A DNA stretch of 39,451 nt, from NCBI RefSeq assembly GCF_011044975.1, contig NZ_JAAKZV010000052.1, forward strand, positions 1 to 39,451. The letters run 5' to 3'. The DNA is from Streptomyces coryli. Its GTDB lineage: Bacteria > Actinomycetota > Actinomycetes > Streptomycetales > Streptomycetaceae. This document shows, piece by piece, positions 7,385 through 16,079 of this stretch (position 1 is its first letter; each line of letters opens with the position of its first letter). The notes under the pieces were generated by a model. That model was not told the DNA's origin. It saw only the letters and a program-made list of their open reading frames with translations, and ran no database searches. A program made the translations under genes and the position numbers.

Positions 7385-9841
7385 ATGGCCCGCCGCAGCA
7401 CGAAGGCAGCCCCGCCGCCGGACGACTTCGAGGAGCGCATCCTCGACGTCGACGTCGTCGACGAAATGAAGGGCTCCTACCTCGAGTACGCGTACTCCGT
7501 CATCTACTCGCGTGCCCTCCCCGACGCCCGTGACGGCCTGAAGCCGGTGCACCGGCGCATCCTGCACATGATGGACGACATGGGGCTGCGCCCCGAGCGG
7601 TCGTACGTGAAGTGCGCCCGCGTCGTCGGCGAGGTCATGGGTAAGTTGCACCCACATGGCGACCAGGCCATCTACGACGCCCTGGTGCGCATGGCGCAGT
7701 CGTTCTCGATGCGGGTGCCGCTGGTCGACGGGCACGGCAACTTCGGCTCGCTGGGCAATGACGACCCGCCCGCCGCCATGCGTTATACGGAGTGCCGTCC
7801 GGCCCCGGCCGCCTCGCTGATGGTCGAGTCCCTCGACGAGGACACGGTCGACTTCGAGTCGAACTACGACGGCAGCGAGCAGGAACCCATCGCGCTGCCC
7901 GCCGCGTTCCCGAATCTGCTGGTCAACGGCGCGTCCGGGATCGCGGTCGGCATGGCCACCAACATGCCGCCGCACAATCTGGGCGAGGTCATCGCCGCGG
8001 CCCGCCATCTCATCAGGTACCCGGGCGCCGACCTCGAGACGCTGATGAAGTACGTGCCGGGGCCCGACCTGCCCACCGGCGGCAAGATCACCGGGCTCGA
8101 CGGCATCAAGGACGCGTACGAGACCGGGCGCGGCTCGTTCAAGATCCGCGCCACCGCCACGGTCGAGCAGATCACCCCGCGCCGCAAGGGCATCGTCGTC
8201 ACCGAGCTGCCGTTCGCCGTCGGCCCTGAGAAGGTGCGGGCGAAGGTCAAGGACCTGATCGGCGCGAAGAAGCTGCAGGGCATCGCCGACCTGAAGGACC
8301 TCACGGACCGTCAGCACGGGCTGCGCCTGGTCTTCGAGATCAAGAACGGCTTCAACCCGGAGGCGGTGCTCGAGCAGCTCTACAAGCTGACGCCGATGGA
8401 GGAGTCCTTCGGCATCAACAACGTGGCGCTGGTGGACGGTCAGCCGCTCACGCTCGGGCTGAAGGAGCTCCTCGAGGTCTATGTCGACCACCGCTTCGAG
8501 GTGGTCCGCAGGCGCAGCGAGTTCCGGCGCCGCAAGCGCGAGGACCGGCTGCACCTGGTCGAGGGCCTGCTGGTGGCGCTCGTCGACATCGACGAGGTCA
8601 TCCGCATCATCCGGGCCAGCGACAATGCGGCGGCGGCCAAGGACAAGCTGATGCGCCGCTTCGAGCTGTCCGAGATCCAGACGCAGTACATCCTGGACAC
8701 CCCGCTGCGCCGGCTGACGAAGTTCGACCGGATCGAGCTGGAGTCCGAGCGGGACAAGCTGACCGCGGAGATCGCCGAGCTGACGGCGATCCTCGACTCG
8801 GACGCGGAGCTGCGCAAGCTGGTCTCCTCCGAGCTGGCGGCGGTGGCGAAGAAGTACGGCACGGAGCGCCGGACGGTGCTGCTGGAGGCGCCGGAGTCGA
8901 CGGTCTCCGCGGTGCCGCTCGAGGTGTCCGACGACCCGTGCCGGGTGCTCATGTCGTCCACCGGACTGCTGGCCCGTACGGCCAACGGCCAGGCCTTCCC
9001 GGAGGCGGAGGACGGCAAGCGGGCGAAGCACGACGCCATCGTCTCGGCCGTGCCGACCACCTCGCGGGCGCATGTCGGCGTGGTGACGTCGGAGGGCCGG
9101 CTGCTCCGGCTGCCGGTGATCGATCTGCCGATCCTGCCGGAGACGGCGGCGGCGCCGACGCTGGCCGGGGGTGCGCCGCTGAAGGAGTTCCTGACGCTGG
9201 ACGACGGCGAGACGGCCGTCTGCCTGATGACCCTGGACGAGTCATCGCCGGGCCTCGCGCTCGGCACCGAGCAGGGCGTGGTGAAGCGGGTGGTGCCCGA
9301 CTATCCCTCGAACAAGGAGGAGTTGGAGGTCATCACCCTCAAGGACGGCGACCGGATCGTGGGCGCCGCCGAGCTGCGTACGGGCGAGGAGGACCTGGTC
9401 TTCATCACCGATGACGCGCAGCTGCTGCGCTACCAGGCCTCGCAGGTGCGGCCGCAGGGACGCCCTGCGGGCGGCATGGCCGGGATCAAGCTGTCGACCG
9501 GCGCGAAGGTGATCTCCTTCAACGTCGTCGATCCGGCGCAGGACGCGGCCGTGTTCACGGTCGCCGGGTCCACCGGCGCGCTCGACGGCGCCTGGATGCA
9601 GACGGCGAAGCTGACGCCCTTCGACCAGTACCCGCGCAAGGGCCGGGCCACCGGCGGCGTGCGCTGCCAGCGCTTCCTGAAGGGCGAGGACTGCCTCACC
9701 CTGGCGTGGGCCGGCGGCATGCCGGCCCGGGCGGCGAGCAAGACGGGCGCGGCCGTCCCGCTGCCGGAGATGGACCCGCGCCGGGACGGCTCCGGGACCC
9801 CGCTGCAGAAGACGGTGGCGGCGGTGGCCGGGCCCGTATAG
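7385..9841 (+). CDS. parC: DNA topoisomerase IV subunit A
   Basis: 818 residues. ParC and its partner ParE unlink replicated chromosomes. The active-site tyrosine is Tyr134 in AAMRYTECR, preceded by the conserved GHGNFGSLGNDDPPA stretch, and the C-terminal half is a beta-propeller. The partner parE lies in this window at 31881-34007, so this is the topoisomerase IV subunit rather than gyrase A, which in Streptomyces sits near the origin beside gyrB. In HPHGDQAIYDALVRMAQ, Gln94 occupies the position of Ser83 of E. coli GyrA, while the Asp87 equivalent (Asp98) is kept. The ATG at 7385 has GAAGGGA about 13 bases upstream. A hairpin follows the stop. Confidence 0.96.
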   Translation: MARRSTKAAPPPDDFEERILDVDVVDEMKGSYLEYAYSVIYSRALPDARDGLKPVHRRILHMMDDMGLRPERSYVKCARVVGEVMGKLHPHGDQAIYDALVRMAQSFSMRVPLVDGHGNFGSLGNDDPPAAMRYTECRPAPAASLMVESLDEDTVDFESNYDGSEQEPIALPAAFPNLLVNGASGIAVGMATNMPPHNLGEVIAAARHLIRYPGADLETLMKYVPGPDLPTGGKITGLDGIKDAYETGRGSFKIRATATVEQITPRRKGIVVTELPFAVGPEKVRAKVKDLIGAKKLQGIADLKDLTDRQHGLRLVFEIKNGFNPEAVLEQLYKLTPMEESFGINNVALVDGQPLTLGLKELLEVYVDHRFEVVRRRSEFRRRKREDRLHLVEGLLVALVDIDEVIRIIRASDNAAAAKDKLMRRFELSEIQTQYILDTPLRRLTKFDRIELESERDKLTAEIAELTAILDSDAELRKLVSSELAAVAKKYGTERRTVLLEAPESTVSAVPLEVSDDPCRVLMSSTGLLARTANGQAFPEAEDGKRAKHDAIVSAVPTTSRAHVGVVTSEGRLLRLPVIDLPILPETAAAPTLAGGAPLKEFLTLDDGETAVCLMTLDESSPGLALGTEQGVVKRVVPDYPSNKEELEVITLKDGDRIVGAAELRTGEEDLVFITDDAQLLRYQASQVRPQGRPAGGMAGIKLSTGAKVISFNVVDPAQDAAVFTVAGSTGALDGAWMQTAKLTPFDQYPRKGRATGGVRCQRFLKGEDCLTLAWAGGMPARAASKTGAAVPLPEMDPRRDGSGTPLQKTVAAVAGPV

Positions 9842-9846
9842 CCGAT

Positions 9847-9881
9847 ACGGGCCGATCGCCCCCCGTGGGCGATCGGCCCGT
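9847..9881. terminator. Hairpin terminator between parC and the alpha-glucosidase gene
   Basis: A perfect 14-bp stem (9847-9860 with 9868-9881) with a 7-base loop lies 5 bases past the parC stop. It has no T-run, as is common in streptomycetes. It separates two convergent genes and probably works for both. Confidence 0.82.
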
Positions 9882-9901
9882 CGTGGCGGCCTGGCTGCGG
9901 T

Positions 9902-11497
9902 TCAGGTACGCAGCCAGACCGCCGTGTCCTGCGGCAGCCGGCCGCCCTGGAGCGGGCCGGAGGCGAGCAGGACGGCGGTGTGCGGCGGGAGTTCGGCCGG
10001 CCGCCCGTTGATGTTGATCACGCAGACGAAGTCGCCGCCGTCGCGGGCGAAGGCGAGCACGCCCTCCGGGGCGTGCAGCCACCGCATCGGCCCGTCCCCG
10101 AGCGACGGCTCCCCGCGCCGCAGGCGCAGCGCCTCGCGGTACAGCGACAGCAGCGAGTCCGGGTCGGCTTCCTGCTTCTCGACGGCGTACGAGCCCCAGT
10201 CCGCCGGCTGCGGCATCCAGGGCGCGGCGCCGCCGTCGGGGCCGAAGCCGTACGAGCTTCCGCCCGACGACCAGGGAAGCGGGACCCGGCAGCCGTCGCG
10301 GCCGGGGTCCGTGCCGCCGGAGCGGAAGTGCATGGGGTCCTCGATGCGGTCCTTCGGGATCTCCACCTCGGGCAGGCCGAGTTCTTCGCCCTGGTAGAGG
10401 TAGACGGCGCCCGGGAGCGCGAGGGAGAGCAGCGCCGCGGCGCGCGCCCGGCGGGTGCCCAGCTCCAGATCCGTAGGGATGCCGAAGCGCTTCTTCTCGA
10501 AGTCGAAGCCGGTGAAGTCGGCGCGCCCGTACCGGGTCACGGTCCGCGTCACGTCGTGATTGCACAGCACCCAGGTGGCCGGGGCGCCGACCGGCGCGTG
10601 ATACGCGAGGGTCTGGTCGATGGACGAGCGCAGCTCCGCCGTGTCCCAGCGGCGCGCCAGGAAGTCGAAGTTGAAGGCCGTGTGCAGCTCGTCGGAGCGC
10701 AGATAGCGGGCGAAGCGCTCCGGGTCCTCCACCCACAGCTCGCCGATCAGCACCCCGTCGTACTCGTCGGCGATGGCCCGCCACGAGCGGTAGATGTCGT
10801 GCAGCTCGTCGCGGTCGACGAACGGGTGCGGATCGACGCCGACCTCGAAGTCCGGCAGCGCCGGATCCTTCGCCGCGAGCGCCGCGGAGTCGATACGGAC
10901 CCCCGCCGCCCCCCGGTCGAACCAGAACCGCAGCACGTCCTCGTGCTCCTTGCGGACCCGCGGATGCGCCCAGTTGAGGTCGGGCTGCCCGGTGGCGAAC
11001 AGGTGCAGATACCAGTCGCCGTCGTCGGTGCGGGTCCAGGGCACGCCGCCGAACTCGCTCACCCAGTCGTTCGGCGGCAGCGAACCGCCGGGCCCGCGCC
11101 CGGGGCGGAAGTGGAAAAGCTCCCGCTCCGGACTGCCGGGCCCGGCCGCCAACGCCGCCTGGAACCACGGATGCTGGTCGGAGACGTGGTTCGGGACGAC
11201 GTCGACGATCGTGCGCAGGCCCCGCTCGCGGGCCTCCGCGATGAGCTTCTCGGCCTCTTCGAGGCTGCCGAAGGACGGGTTGATGGCCCGGTAGTCGGAG
11301 ACGTCGTAGCCGCCGTCGGCCAGCGGGGAGCGGTACCAAGGGGTGAACCACAGGGCGTCTACGCCGAGTTCGGTCAGGTAGGGCAGCTTGGCGTGGACGC
11401 CGGCCAGGTCGCCGGTTCCATTGCCGTCTGCGTCGGCAAAGCTGCGAACGTAGACCTGGTAGATGACGGCATGCCGCCACCAGCTCGTGTCGGACAC
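9902..11497 (-). CDS. GH13 alpha-glucosidase
   Basis: 531 residues, the usual size for an intracellular GH13 alpha-glucosidase or oligo-1,6-glucosidase. The barrel begins with HAVIYQVYVRSFADADGNGTGDL. Catalytic residues are visible: Asp203 in GVRIDSAA (nucleophile), Glu253 in IGELW (acid/base) and Asp315 in CNHD (transition-state stabiliser). DVVPNHVSDQHPWF is the conserved region I. There is no signal peptide, so it acts on sugars already imported. It starts with GTG at 11497, with AAAGGA 8 bases upstream, 43 bases after the stop of the permease gene, and is the last gene of the sugar operon. The layout resembles malR-malEFG-aglA of S. coelicolor. The substrate is probably maltose, maltodextrin or another alpha-glucoside; motifs alone do not decide. 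Confidence 0.92.
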   Translation of the reverse strand: MSDTSWWRHAVIYQVYVRSFADADGNGTGDLAGVHAKLPYLTELGVDALWFTPWYRSPLADGGYDVSDYRAINPSFGSLEEAEKLIAEARERGLRTIVDVVPNHVSDQHPWFQAALAAGPGSPERELFHFRPGRGPGGSLPPNDWVSEFGGVPWTRTDDGDWYLHLFATGQPDLNWAHPRVRKEHEDVLRFWFDRGAAGVRIDSAALAAKDPALPDFEVGVDPHPFVDRDELHDIYRSWRAIADEYDGVLIGELWVEDPERFARYLRSDELHTAFNFDFLARRWDTAELRSSIDQTLAYHAPVGAPATWVLCNHDVTRTVTRYGRADFTGFDFEKKRFGIPTDLELGTRRARAAALLSLALPGAVYLYQGEELGLPEVEIPKDRIEDPMHFRSGGTDPGRDGCRVPLPWSSGGSSYGFGPDGGAAPWMPQPADWGSYAVEKQEADPDSLLSLYREALRLRRGEPSLGDGPMRWLHAPEGVLAFARDGGDFVCVININGRPAELPPHTAVLLASGPLQGGRLPQDTAVWLRT

Positions 11498-11540
11498 GGG
11501 TGATCCTTTCGATGCTCGCGGAGTGGGAGTGGGCGAGGGG

Positions 11541-12431
11541 TCAGCCCTTGAGCCCGCCCGCGGTCAGGCCGCTCATGATGTTCCGCTGGAAGATCAGGAA
11601 GATGAGGAGAGTGGGGATGGAGGCGATCGTCATGGCCGCGATCAGGACGTTCTCCGAGACCCCGGTGGAGAGCGAGTAGATGCCGACGTTCAGCGTCTGC
11701 TTATCCGGGTCCGGGAGCGTGAGCAGCGGCCAGAGGAAGTCCTTCCAGACATTCACGATCGCGAAAATCGAGACCACGCCGAGGATCGGCCGGGAGATCG
11801 GCAGGATGACCGACCACAGCGTCCGTATCCGGGAGGCACCGTCCATCGAGGCCGCGTCCAGCAGCTCCTGCGGGATGGAGTCGAAGAACCGCTTCAGCAG
11901 GAAGATGTTGAAGGCGTTGGTGACGGACGGCAGCCAGATCGCCCAGGGCGAGTTGGCCAGATTGCGCTCGAAGAGCGGCACGTCGATGACCGTGAGGTAC
12001 TGCGGCACGATCAGCACCGTCGCCGGGATCATCAGCGTCGCGAGCATCATGCCGAGGATGACGTTCCCCAGCACGGGCCGCAGCTTGGAGAGCGAGTACG
12101 CGGCCGCCACGCAGAGCACCAGCTGGAAGGCGAGTGCCCCGAAGGCGTAATAGAGCGTGTTGCCCAGCAGCTTGGCCAGGTTCAGCCGGTCCCACGCGTC
12201 GCCGTACGTCTCGGGGCTCGGGTCCTTCGGATACGGGGTCGGCGGCGACTGGATGACCTCGGCGGTGGACTTCAGGCCGCCGGTGATCATCCAGTAGAGC
12301 GGCCCCAGGAAGACCAGGGTGAAGACCGTCATGGTCAGCCCGAAGACGATCCAGTACGTCACCTTGCCGCGCCGGCGGCCGAGTTGGGCCGGTGATATCA
12401 GGGTGCGGGGCCGGGCCTCTATCGCTGCCAT
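11541..12431 (-). CDS. Sugar ABC transporter permease, MalG type
   Basis: 296 residues with about six membrane spans. The cytoplasmic EAA loop that contacts the ATPase is seen as LLDAASMDGASRIRTLWSVILPIS. The N-terminus carries a short basic segment (LGRRRGKVTYW) before the first span. The ATG at 12431 lies 4 bases after the stop of the partner permease, with GAGTGAGGAC inside that gene as ribosome site, so the two are translationally coupled. No ATPase gene lies in the cluster. In Streptomyces one general ATPase, MsiK, energises several such importers, and the same is likely here. Confidence 0.93.
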   Translation of the reverse strand: MAAIEARPRTLISPAQLGRRRGKVTYWIVFGLTMTVFTLVFLGPLYWMITGGLKSTAEVIQSPPTPYPKDPSPETYGDAWDRLNLAKLLGNTLYYAFGALAFQLVLCVAAAYSLSKLRPVLGNVILGMMLATLMIPATVLIVPQYLTVIDVPLFERNLANSPWAIWLPSVTNAFNIFLLKRFFDSIPQELLDAASMDGASRIRTLWSVILPISRPILGVVSIFAIVNVWKDFLWPLLTLPDPDKQTLNVGIYSLSTGVSENVLIAAMTIASIPTLLIFLIFQRNIMSGLTAGGLKG

Positions 12432-12435
12432 GTCC

Positions 12436-13401
12436 TCACTCCCCGCTCGATCGGTTCAGCCGTGCATACGCCCCGGAGACACCGGCCAGCAGCAGGAGCA
12501 GCATCAGGCCGAGGGCGGCGGCGGCGCCGTAGTTGTTGAAGTTGAACGCGTATTGGTAGATCAGATAGACCACGGTGGTGGTCGAACCCTCCGGACCCGC
12601 CCCGCCGGTGAGCAGGAACGGCTCCACGAAGACCTGCATGGTCGCGATGATCTGCATCAGGAACATCAGCGACAGGATCAGCCGCGTCTGCGGGATGGTG
12701 ACGTGCCAGATCTTGCGCCACAGCCCGGCGCCGTCCAGGTCGGCGGCCTCGTAGAGCTCACCCGGGATGCCTTGCAGGGAAGCCAGGTAGATCAGGGTGG
12801 CGCTGCCCATGTTCATCCAGGTCGCGGCGATGACGACGGACAGCATGGCCGTATCGGTGGACTGCAGCCATTCCGGTTCCGGCAGGCCCACCGACCCCAG
12901 GATGGCGTTGAAGAGGCCGTGGCCCGGGTCGTAGAAGTACTTGAAGAGCAGCACGGACGCGACCGGCGGCAGCATCACCGGCAGATACACCAGCAGCCGC
13001 AGATAGCCCTGCGCGTGCCGGAATTCATTGAGCAGGACCGCCACGAGGAACGGGAGCGCGAAGCCGAGCACCAGCGCCAGGGCGGTGAACAGCAGCGTGT
13101 TGCGCCAGGCCTGCCAGAACGCCGGGTCGTTGATGACCTGTTCGAAGTTGCGCCAGCCCACCCACGTGGTGACGCCGTTCTTGTTCTTCTGGAAGGCGAG
13201 CAGGAACTCGCGGACCATCGGGTACCAGGAGAAGAAGCCGAAGCACAGCACGGCGCCGATGAGGAAGCCGTGCGCGGAGAGGTTCCGGCGGATCGAGCGG
13301 GCGATGTCCTCGCGCCGCCGCCCGGCGGGCGGCCCCGCGGCGTGCTTGCCGCTGGGCCGCCCCTTCGGGGCCTCGCTCCTGGTGAGTGCGGGGGCCGACA
13401 T
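12436..13401 (-). CDS. Sugar ABC transporter permease, MalF type
   Basis: 321 residues with a 40-residue basic, proline/glycine-rich cytoplasmic N-terminus and about six membrane spans. The EAA loop reads ELYEAADLDGAGLWRKIWHVTIP. It pairs with the MalG-type protein to form the membrane channel of a carbohydrate importer and is the second gene of the operon, 17 bases after the binding-protein stop. Confidence 0.93.
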   Translation of the reverse strand: MSAPALTRSEAPKGRPSGKHAAGPPAGRRREDIARSIRRNLSAHGFLIGAVLCFGFFSWYPMVREFLLAFQKNKNGVTTWVGWRNFEQVINDPAFWQAWRNTLLFTALALVLGFALPFLVAVLLNEFRHAQGYLRLLVYLPVMLPPVASVLLFKYFYDPGHGLFNAILGSVGLPEPEWLQSTDTAMLSVVIAATWMNMGSATLIYLASLQGIPGELYEAADLDGAGLWRKIWHVTIPQTRLILSLMFLMQIIATMQVFVEPFLLTGGAGPEGSTTTVVYLIYQYAFNFNNYGAAAALGLMLLLLLAGVSGAYARLNRSSGE

Positions 13402-13418
13402 AGTGCGTCTCGCTCCCG

Positions 13419-14813
13419 TCAGCCGTTCGCCAGGACCTGGTTGACCTGCTGCTCAGCCGTGTCGAGCAGCTTGTCCACGTCGGCGTTCTTGTTGGTCAGC
13501 ACAGTCGACATGGCGACATCGAGGATCTTGTAGACCTCCTGCGCCTTCGCCGGCTCGGTCTTGCCGGGCACCGGGTTGTCGCGGAAGGCCTGGAAGTTCT
13601 CGACCGGCACCGTGGCGTCCTTCTCCCGCGCGGCGTCGTCCTTCTTACGGGTCTCGCCGGTCCAGAAGTCCGGCTGCGGCAGGCCGACGGGCAGGCCATC
13701 GGTCTTGATCTTCGGCCAGTCGAAGCGGCCCTTGCCCTGGGAGAGGAAGCGGAAGTTCAGCCAGGCGATGGCCGCCTTGGTCTTCTCCGGCGAGATCCCC
13801 TTCTTGACGTAGTAGGCGTCGCCGCCGGTCAAGGTGTACTTCTGCCCGGGGATCGGGCCCATCCCGAACCTGCTGTACTCGGCGTCGAGTTGCTGCGCCA
13901 TCATGTTGAGGTCGTCGGGCGCGGCCAGGAACATCCCGAGCTTGTCGGAGACCATCTGCTTCTGCAGGTCGCCCCACTTCAGCAGCTGGGTCTTGCCCAT
14001 CGACTCGTCCTTGAAGCGCATGTCCTTCAGCTGCTGCAGGACCGCCTTGCCGGTGTCGTCGTTGAAGGCGGCCTTCTTGCCGTCGGGGGTGACGACGCTC
14101 CCGCCGCGGCTGTAGACGGAGGCGGTGAAGTGCCAGCCGCCCTGGTTGGTGGCGCTGTAGATGCCGAAGCCGTTGACGCCGCCGCCGAGTCCAGCGATCT
14201 TCTTGCTCGCGCTACGGACCTCTTCCCAGGTCGTCGGCGGCTTGTCGGGGTCGAGGCCGGCCTTCTTGAAGAGCTTGCGGTTGACCAGCAGGCCCATGGA
14301 GTAGTGCTCGCGCGGCAGGCCGTAGAGCTTGTCGTCCGACTTCAGGTCGTTGAGGACGTTGCCGCTGATGTCCCCGAGCGCGGGCACCGTCTTGTTGTTG
14401 ACGTACGGCGTGATGTCCTGAGCGGCGTCGTTGTCAAGAATTTGCTGCCGGTCGGTGAAGTATGCGTAGAAGACGTCCGGCTGCGACTTCGCCTTCAGCA
14501 TCGCGGTGAAGCGGGGCGGCTCCAGGCAGGGGTCGGTGGCCTTCCCCTTGATGGTGACGTTCGGGTAGAGCTTCTTGAACGCCTTGATGTCCCGGTTCCA
14601 GCCCTTGAGCTCGTCATCCTTGGTCTTCGTCGGCATGCAGTCGATGCTGATCGTGACCTTGGCCTTCTTGTCCAGCGGCTTGCCGGCGTCGGAGCCGGGA
14701 TCGCTGCCGCCGCCTTCATCGGTGCTGGAGGTGCCGCAAGCGGCTGCGGTGAGCGCGAATGCTGCCGCTATCGCCGCCGTTGTCCATGTACGGCGGAACC
14801 CGGAGCTTCTCAT
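13419..14813 (-). CDS. Sugar-binding lipoprotein of the ABC importer
   Basis: 464 residues. A basic N-terminus, a hydrophobic stretch and a Cys at residue 26 in LTAAACGTSS form a relaxed lipobox, so the mature protein should be lipid-anchored outside the membrane. The body is a family 1 solute-binding protein (AFKKLYPNVTIKGKATDPC, QPDVFYAYFTDRQQI). An unusual lysine- and aspartate-rich C-terminal third ends in KNADVDKLLDTAEQQVNQVL. The ATG at 14813 has GAAGGGG 8 bases upstream. It is the first gene of the transport operon. The 163-bp region before it holds a LacI-type operator candidate and two leader hairpins. The ligand is inferred to be an alpha-glucoside only from the GH13 gene in the same operon. 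Confidence 0.92.
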   Translation of the reverse strand: MRSSGFRRTWTTAAIAAAFALTAAACGTSSTDEGGGSDPGSDAGKPLDKKAKVTISIDCMPTKTKDDELKGWNRDIKAFKKLYPNVTIKGKATDPCLEPPRFTAMLKAKSQPDVFYAYFTDRQQILDNDAAQDITPYVNNKTVPALGDISGNVLNDLKSDDKLYGLPREHYSMGLLVNRKLFKKAGLDPDKPPTTWEEVRSASKKIAGLGGGVNGFGIYSATNQGGWHFTASVYSRGGSVVTPDGKKAAFNDDTGKAVLQQLKDMRFKDESMGKTQLLKWGDLQKQMVSDKLGMFLAAPDDLNMMAQQLDAEYSRFGMGPIPGQKYTLTGGDAYYVKKGISPEKTKAAIAWLNFRFLSQGKGRFDWPKIKTDGLPVGLPQPDFWTGETRKKDDAAREKDATVPVENFQAFRDNPVPGKTEPAKAQEVYKILDVAMSTVLTNKNADVDKLLDTAEQQVNQVLANG

Positions 14814-14839
14814 CGGTGGTCCCCTTCGGGCATGAGCGA

Positions 14840-14896
14840 TTGGAGGGCCCCGCCTCCAAAGAGGGAGCCCGCCTCAGCAGCCCTCGCTGCCGAGGC
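14840..14896 (-). promoter_or_regulatory. Two hairpins in the leader of the binding-protein gene
   Basis: Bases 14840-14846 pair with 14853-14859 (TTGGAGG/CCTCCAA, 6-base loop). Bases 14871-14880 pair with 14887-14896 with one mismatch. Both lie between the operator-like site and the start codon, so they would fold in the 5' leader. The first lies 14 bases upstream of the GAAGGGG ribosome site. A role in mRNA stability or translation is an inference. Confidence 0.45.
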
Positions 14897-14940
14897 GGCA
14901 CACTCAACCACCGACGACTTGTGAACGCAATATCTCGCGC

Positions 14941-14955
14941 AGACTTCGCAAGAAT
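14941..14955 (-). promoter_or_regulatory. LacI-type operator candidate before the binding-protein gene
   Basis: AGACTTCGCAAGAAT contains the GCAAGA core (14948-14953) that is repeated in the region upstream of the LacI gene. It lies about 130 bases before the binding-protein start, where the operon promoter should be. The match is partial, with one extra base relative to the perfect palindrome at 16013-16026. Confidence 0.5.
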
Positions 14956-14976
14956 TAAACAGCGACCTGTAGATCC

Positions 14977-15984
14977 CTATCGGACGGGTGCGGTAGACCC
15001 CCGTACGACCAGCTCCGGCTCGAAGAGCAGCTCGTCGTCCGCGACATGCGCCCCGCCGATCTGCGCCTGCAGCAGGTCGACGGCCGCCCGGCCCATCGCG
15101 TCGATGGGCTGCCGGACGGTGGTCAGCGGCGGCGAGGTGCAGTTCATCAGCGCGGAGTCGTCGTAGCCGACGACGGAGACATCGCCCGGCACGTCCTTGC
15201 CGGCCCGCCGCGCGGCCCGTACGACGCCCAGGGCGATGGGGTCGCTGGCGCAGATGAACCCGGTGACCCCCTCGGCGAGCAGCCGCCCGGCCGCCGCGGC
15301 CCCGCTCTCCAGTGAGTACTGCGACCGCGCGATGTGTGCGTCGGGCAGATCGAGCCCGGACCGCTCGGCCTCGAGGCGGGCGGCGGCGAGCTTGCGCCGC
15401 GACGGCATATGGTCCTCGGCGCCGAGCACGAGACCGATCCGCTCGTGCCCGAGCGAGGCCAGGTGCCGCCAGGCCTGCTCGACGGCGACGGCGTCGTCGC
15501 AGGAGACGGTGGGGAAGCCGAGATCCCGGATGCCTGCGTTGATCAGCACCACCGGGATGTGCCGCTCGGCCAGCCGCTTGTAGTGGTCGTGCGGGGCGTC
15601 GGCCTGGGCGTAGAGACCGCCGCCCGCGAAGACCACACCCGAGACCTGCTGCTGGAGGAGGAGGTCGACGTAATCGGCCTCGGAGACGCCGTTCTTGGTC
15701 TGGGTGCACAGCACGGGGGTGAGCCCGAGCTGGGCCAGGGCGCCGCCGACGACCTCGCCGAAGGCCGGGAAGATCGGGTTCTGCAGCTCGGGCAGAACGA
15801 GCCCGACGAGCCGGTTGCGCTCCCCGCGCAGCTGGGTCGGCCGCTCGTAGCCGAGCACGTCCAGCGCGGAGAGCACGGCCTGCCGGGTGGACTCCGAGAC
15901 CCCGGGCTTGTCATTGAGCACCCGGCTGACGGTGGCCTCCGAGACCCCTACCTTCTTGGCTACTTCAGCAAGTCGTCGCGTCAT
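14977..15984 (-). CDS. LacI-family repressor of the alpha-glucoside operon
   Basis: 335 residues. The helix-turn-helix is RLAEVAKKVGVSEATVSRVL at residues 4-23, followed by the hinge helix (DVLGYERP) and a periplasmic-binding-protein-like sensor domain (NRLVGLVLPELQNPIF; VVGYDDSALMNCTSPPLTTV). It lies upstream of the binding-protein, permease and glucosidase genes on the same strand, and should repress them until its sugar is present. A TACGCT hexamer lies 12 bases before the ATG and no Shine-Dalgarno is seen, so the leader would be very short. A perfect palindrome overlaps the region just upstream of that hexamer, which suggests autorepression. Gene order and family match MalR of S. coelicolor, but the inducer is not proven. 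Confidence 0.93.
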   Translation of the reverse strand: MTRRLAEVAKKVGVSEATVSRVLNDKPGVSESTRQAVLSALDVLGYERPTQLRGERNRLVGLVLPELQNPIFPAFGEVVGGALAQLGLTPVLCTQTKNGVSEADYVDLLLQQQVSGVVFAGGGLYAQADAPHDHYKRLAERHIPVVLINAGIRDLGFPTVSCDDAVAVEQAWRHLASLGHERIGLVLGAEDHMPSRRKLAAARLEAERSGLDLPDAHIARSQYSLESGAAAAGRLLAEGVTGFICASDPIALGVVRAARRAGKDVPGDVSVVGYDDSALMNCTSPPLTTVRQPIDAMGRAAVDLLQAQIGGAHVADDELLFEPELVVRGSTAPVR

Positions 15985-15988
15985 GCGC

Positions 15989-16031
15989 GCAAGACTAGCG
16001 TAAGTCCGCGCAAGTCTTGCAAGACTCTTGC
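15989..16031. promoter_or_regulatory. Operator cluster of the LacI regulator
   Basis: Bases 16013-16026 read AGTCTTGCAAGACT, a perfect 14-bp palindrome with a central CG-type LacI axis (TTGCAA). GCAAGA also occurs at 15989-15994 and TCTTGC at 16026-16031. The cluster fills the space between the LacI start (15984) and the divergent ferredoxin-like gene (16080) and overlaps the presumed LacI promoter. It may also touch the divergent gene. Confidence 0.72.
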
Positions 16032-16079
16032 GAAGAGGGTTGGCACGGGCAGCGGACGATCACCGTTTACGCTCACGCA

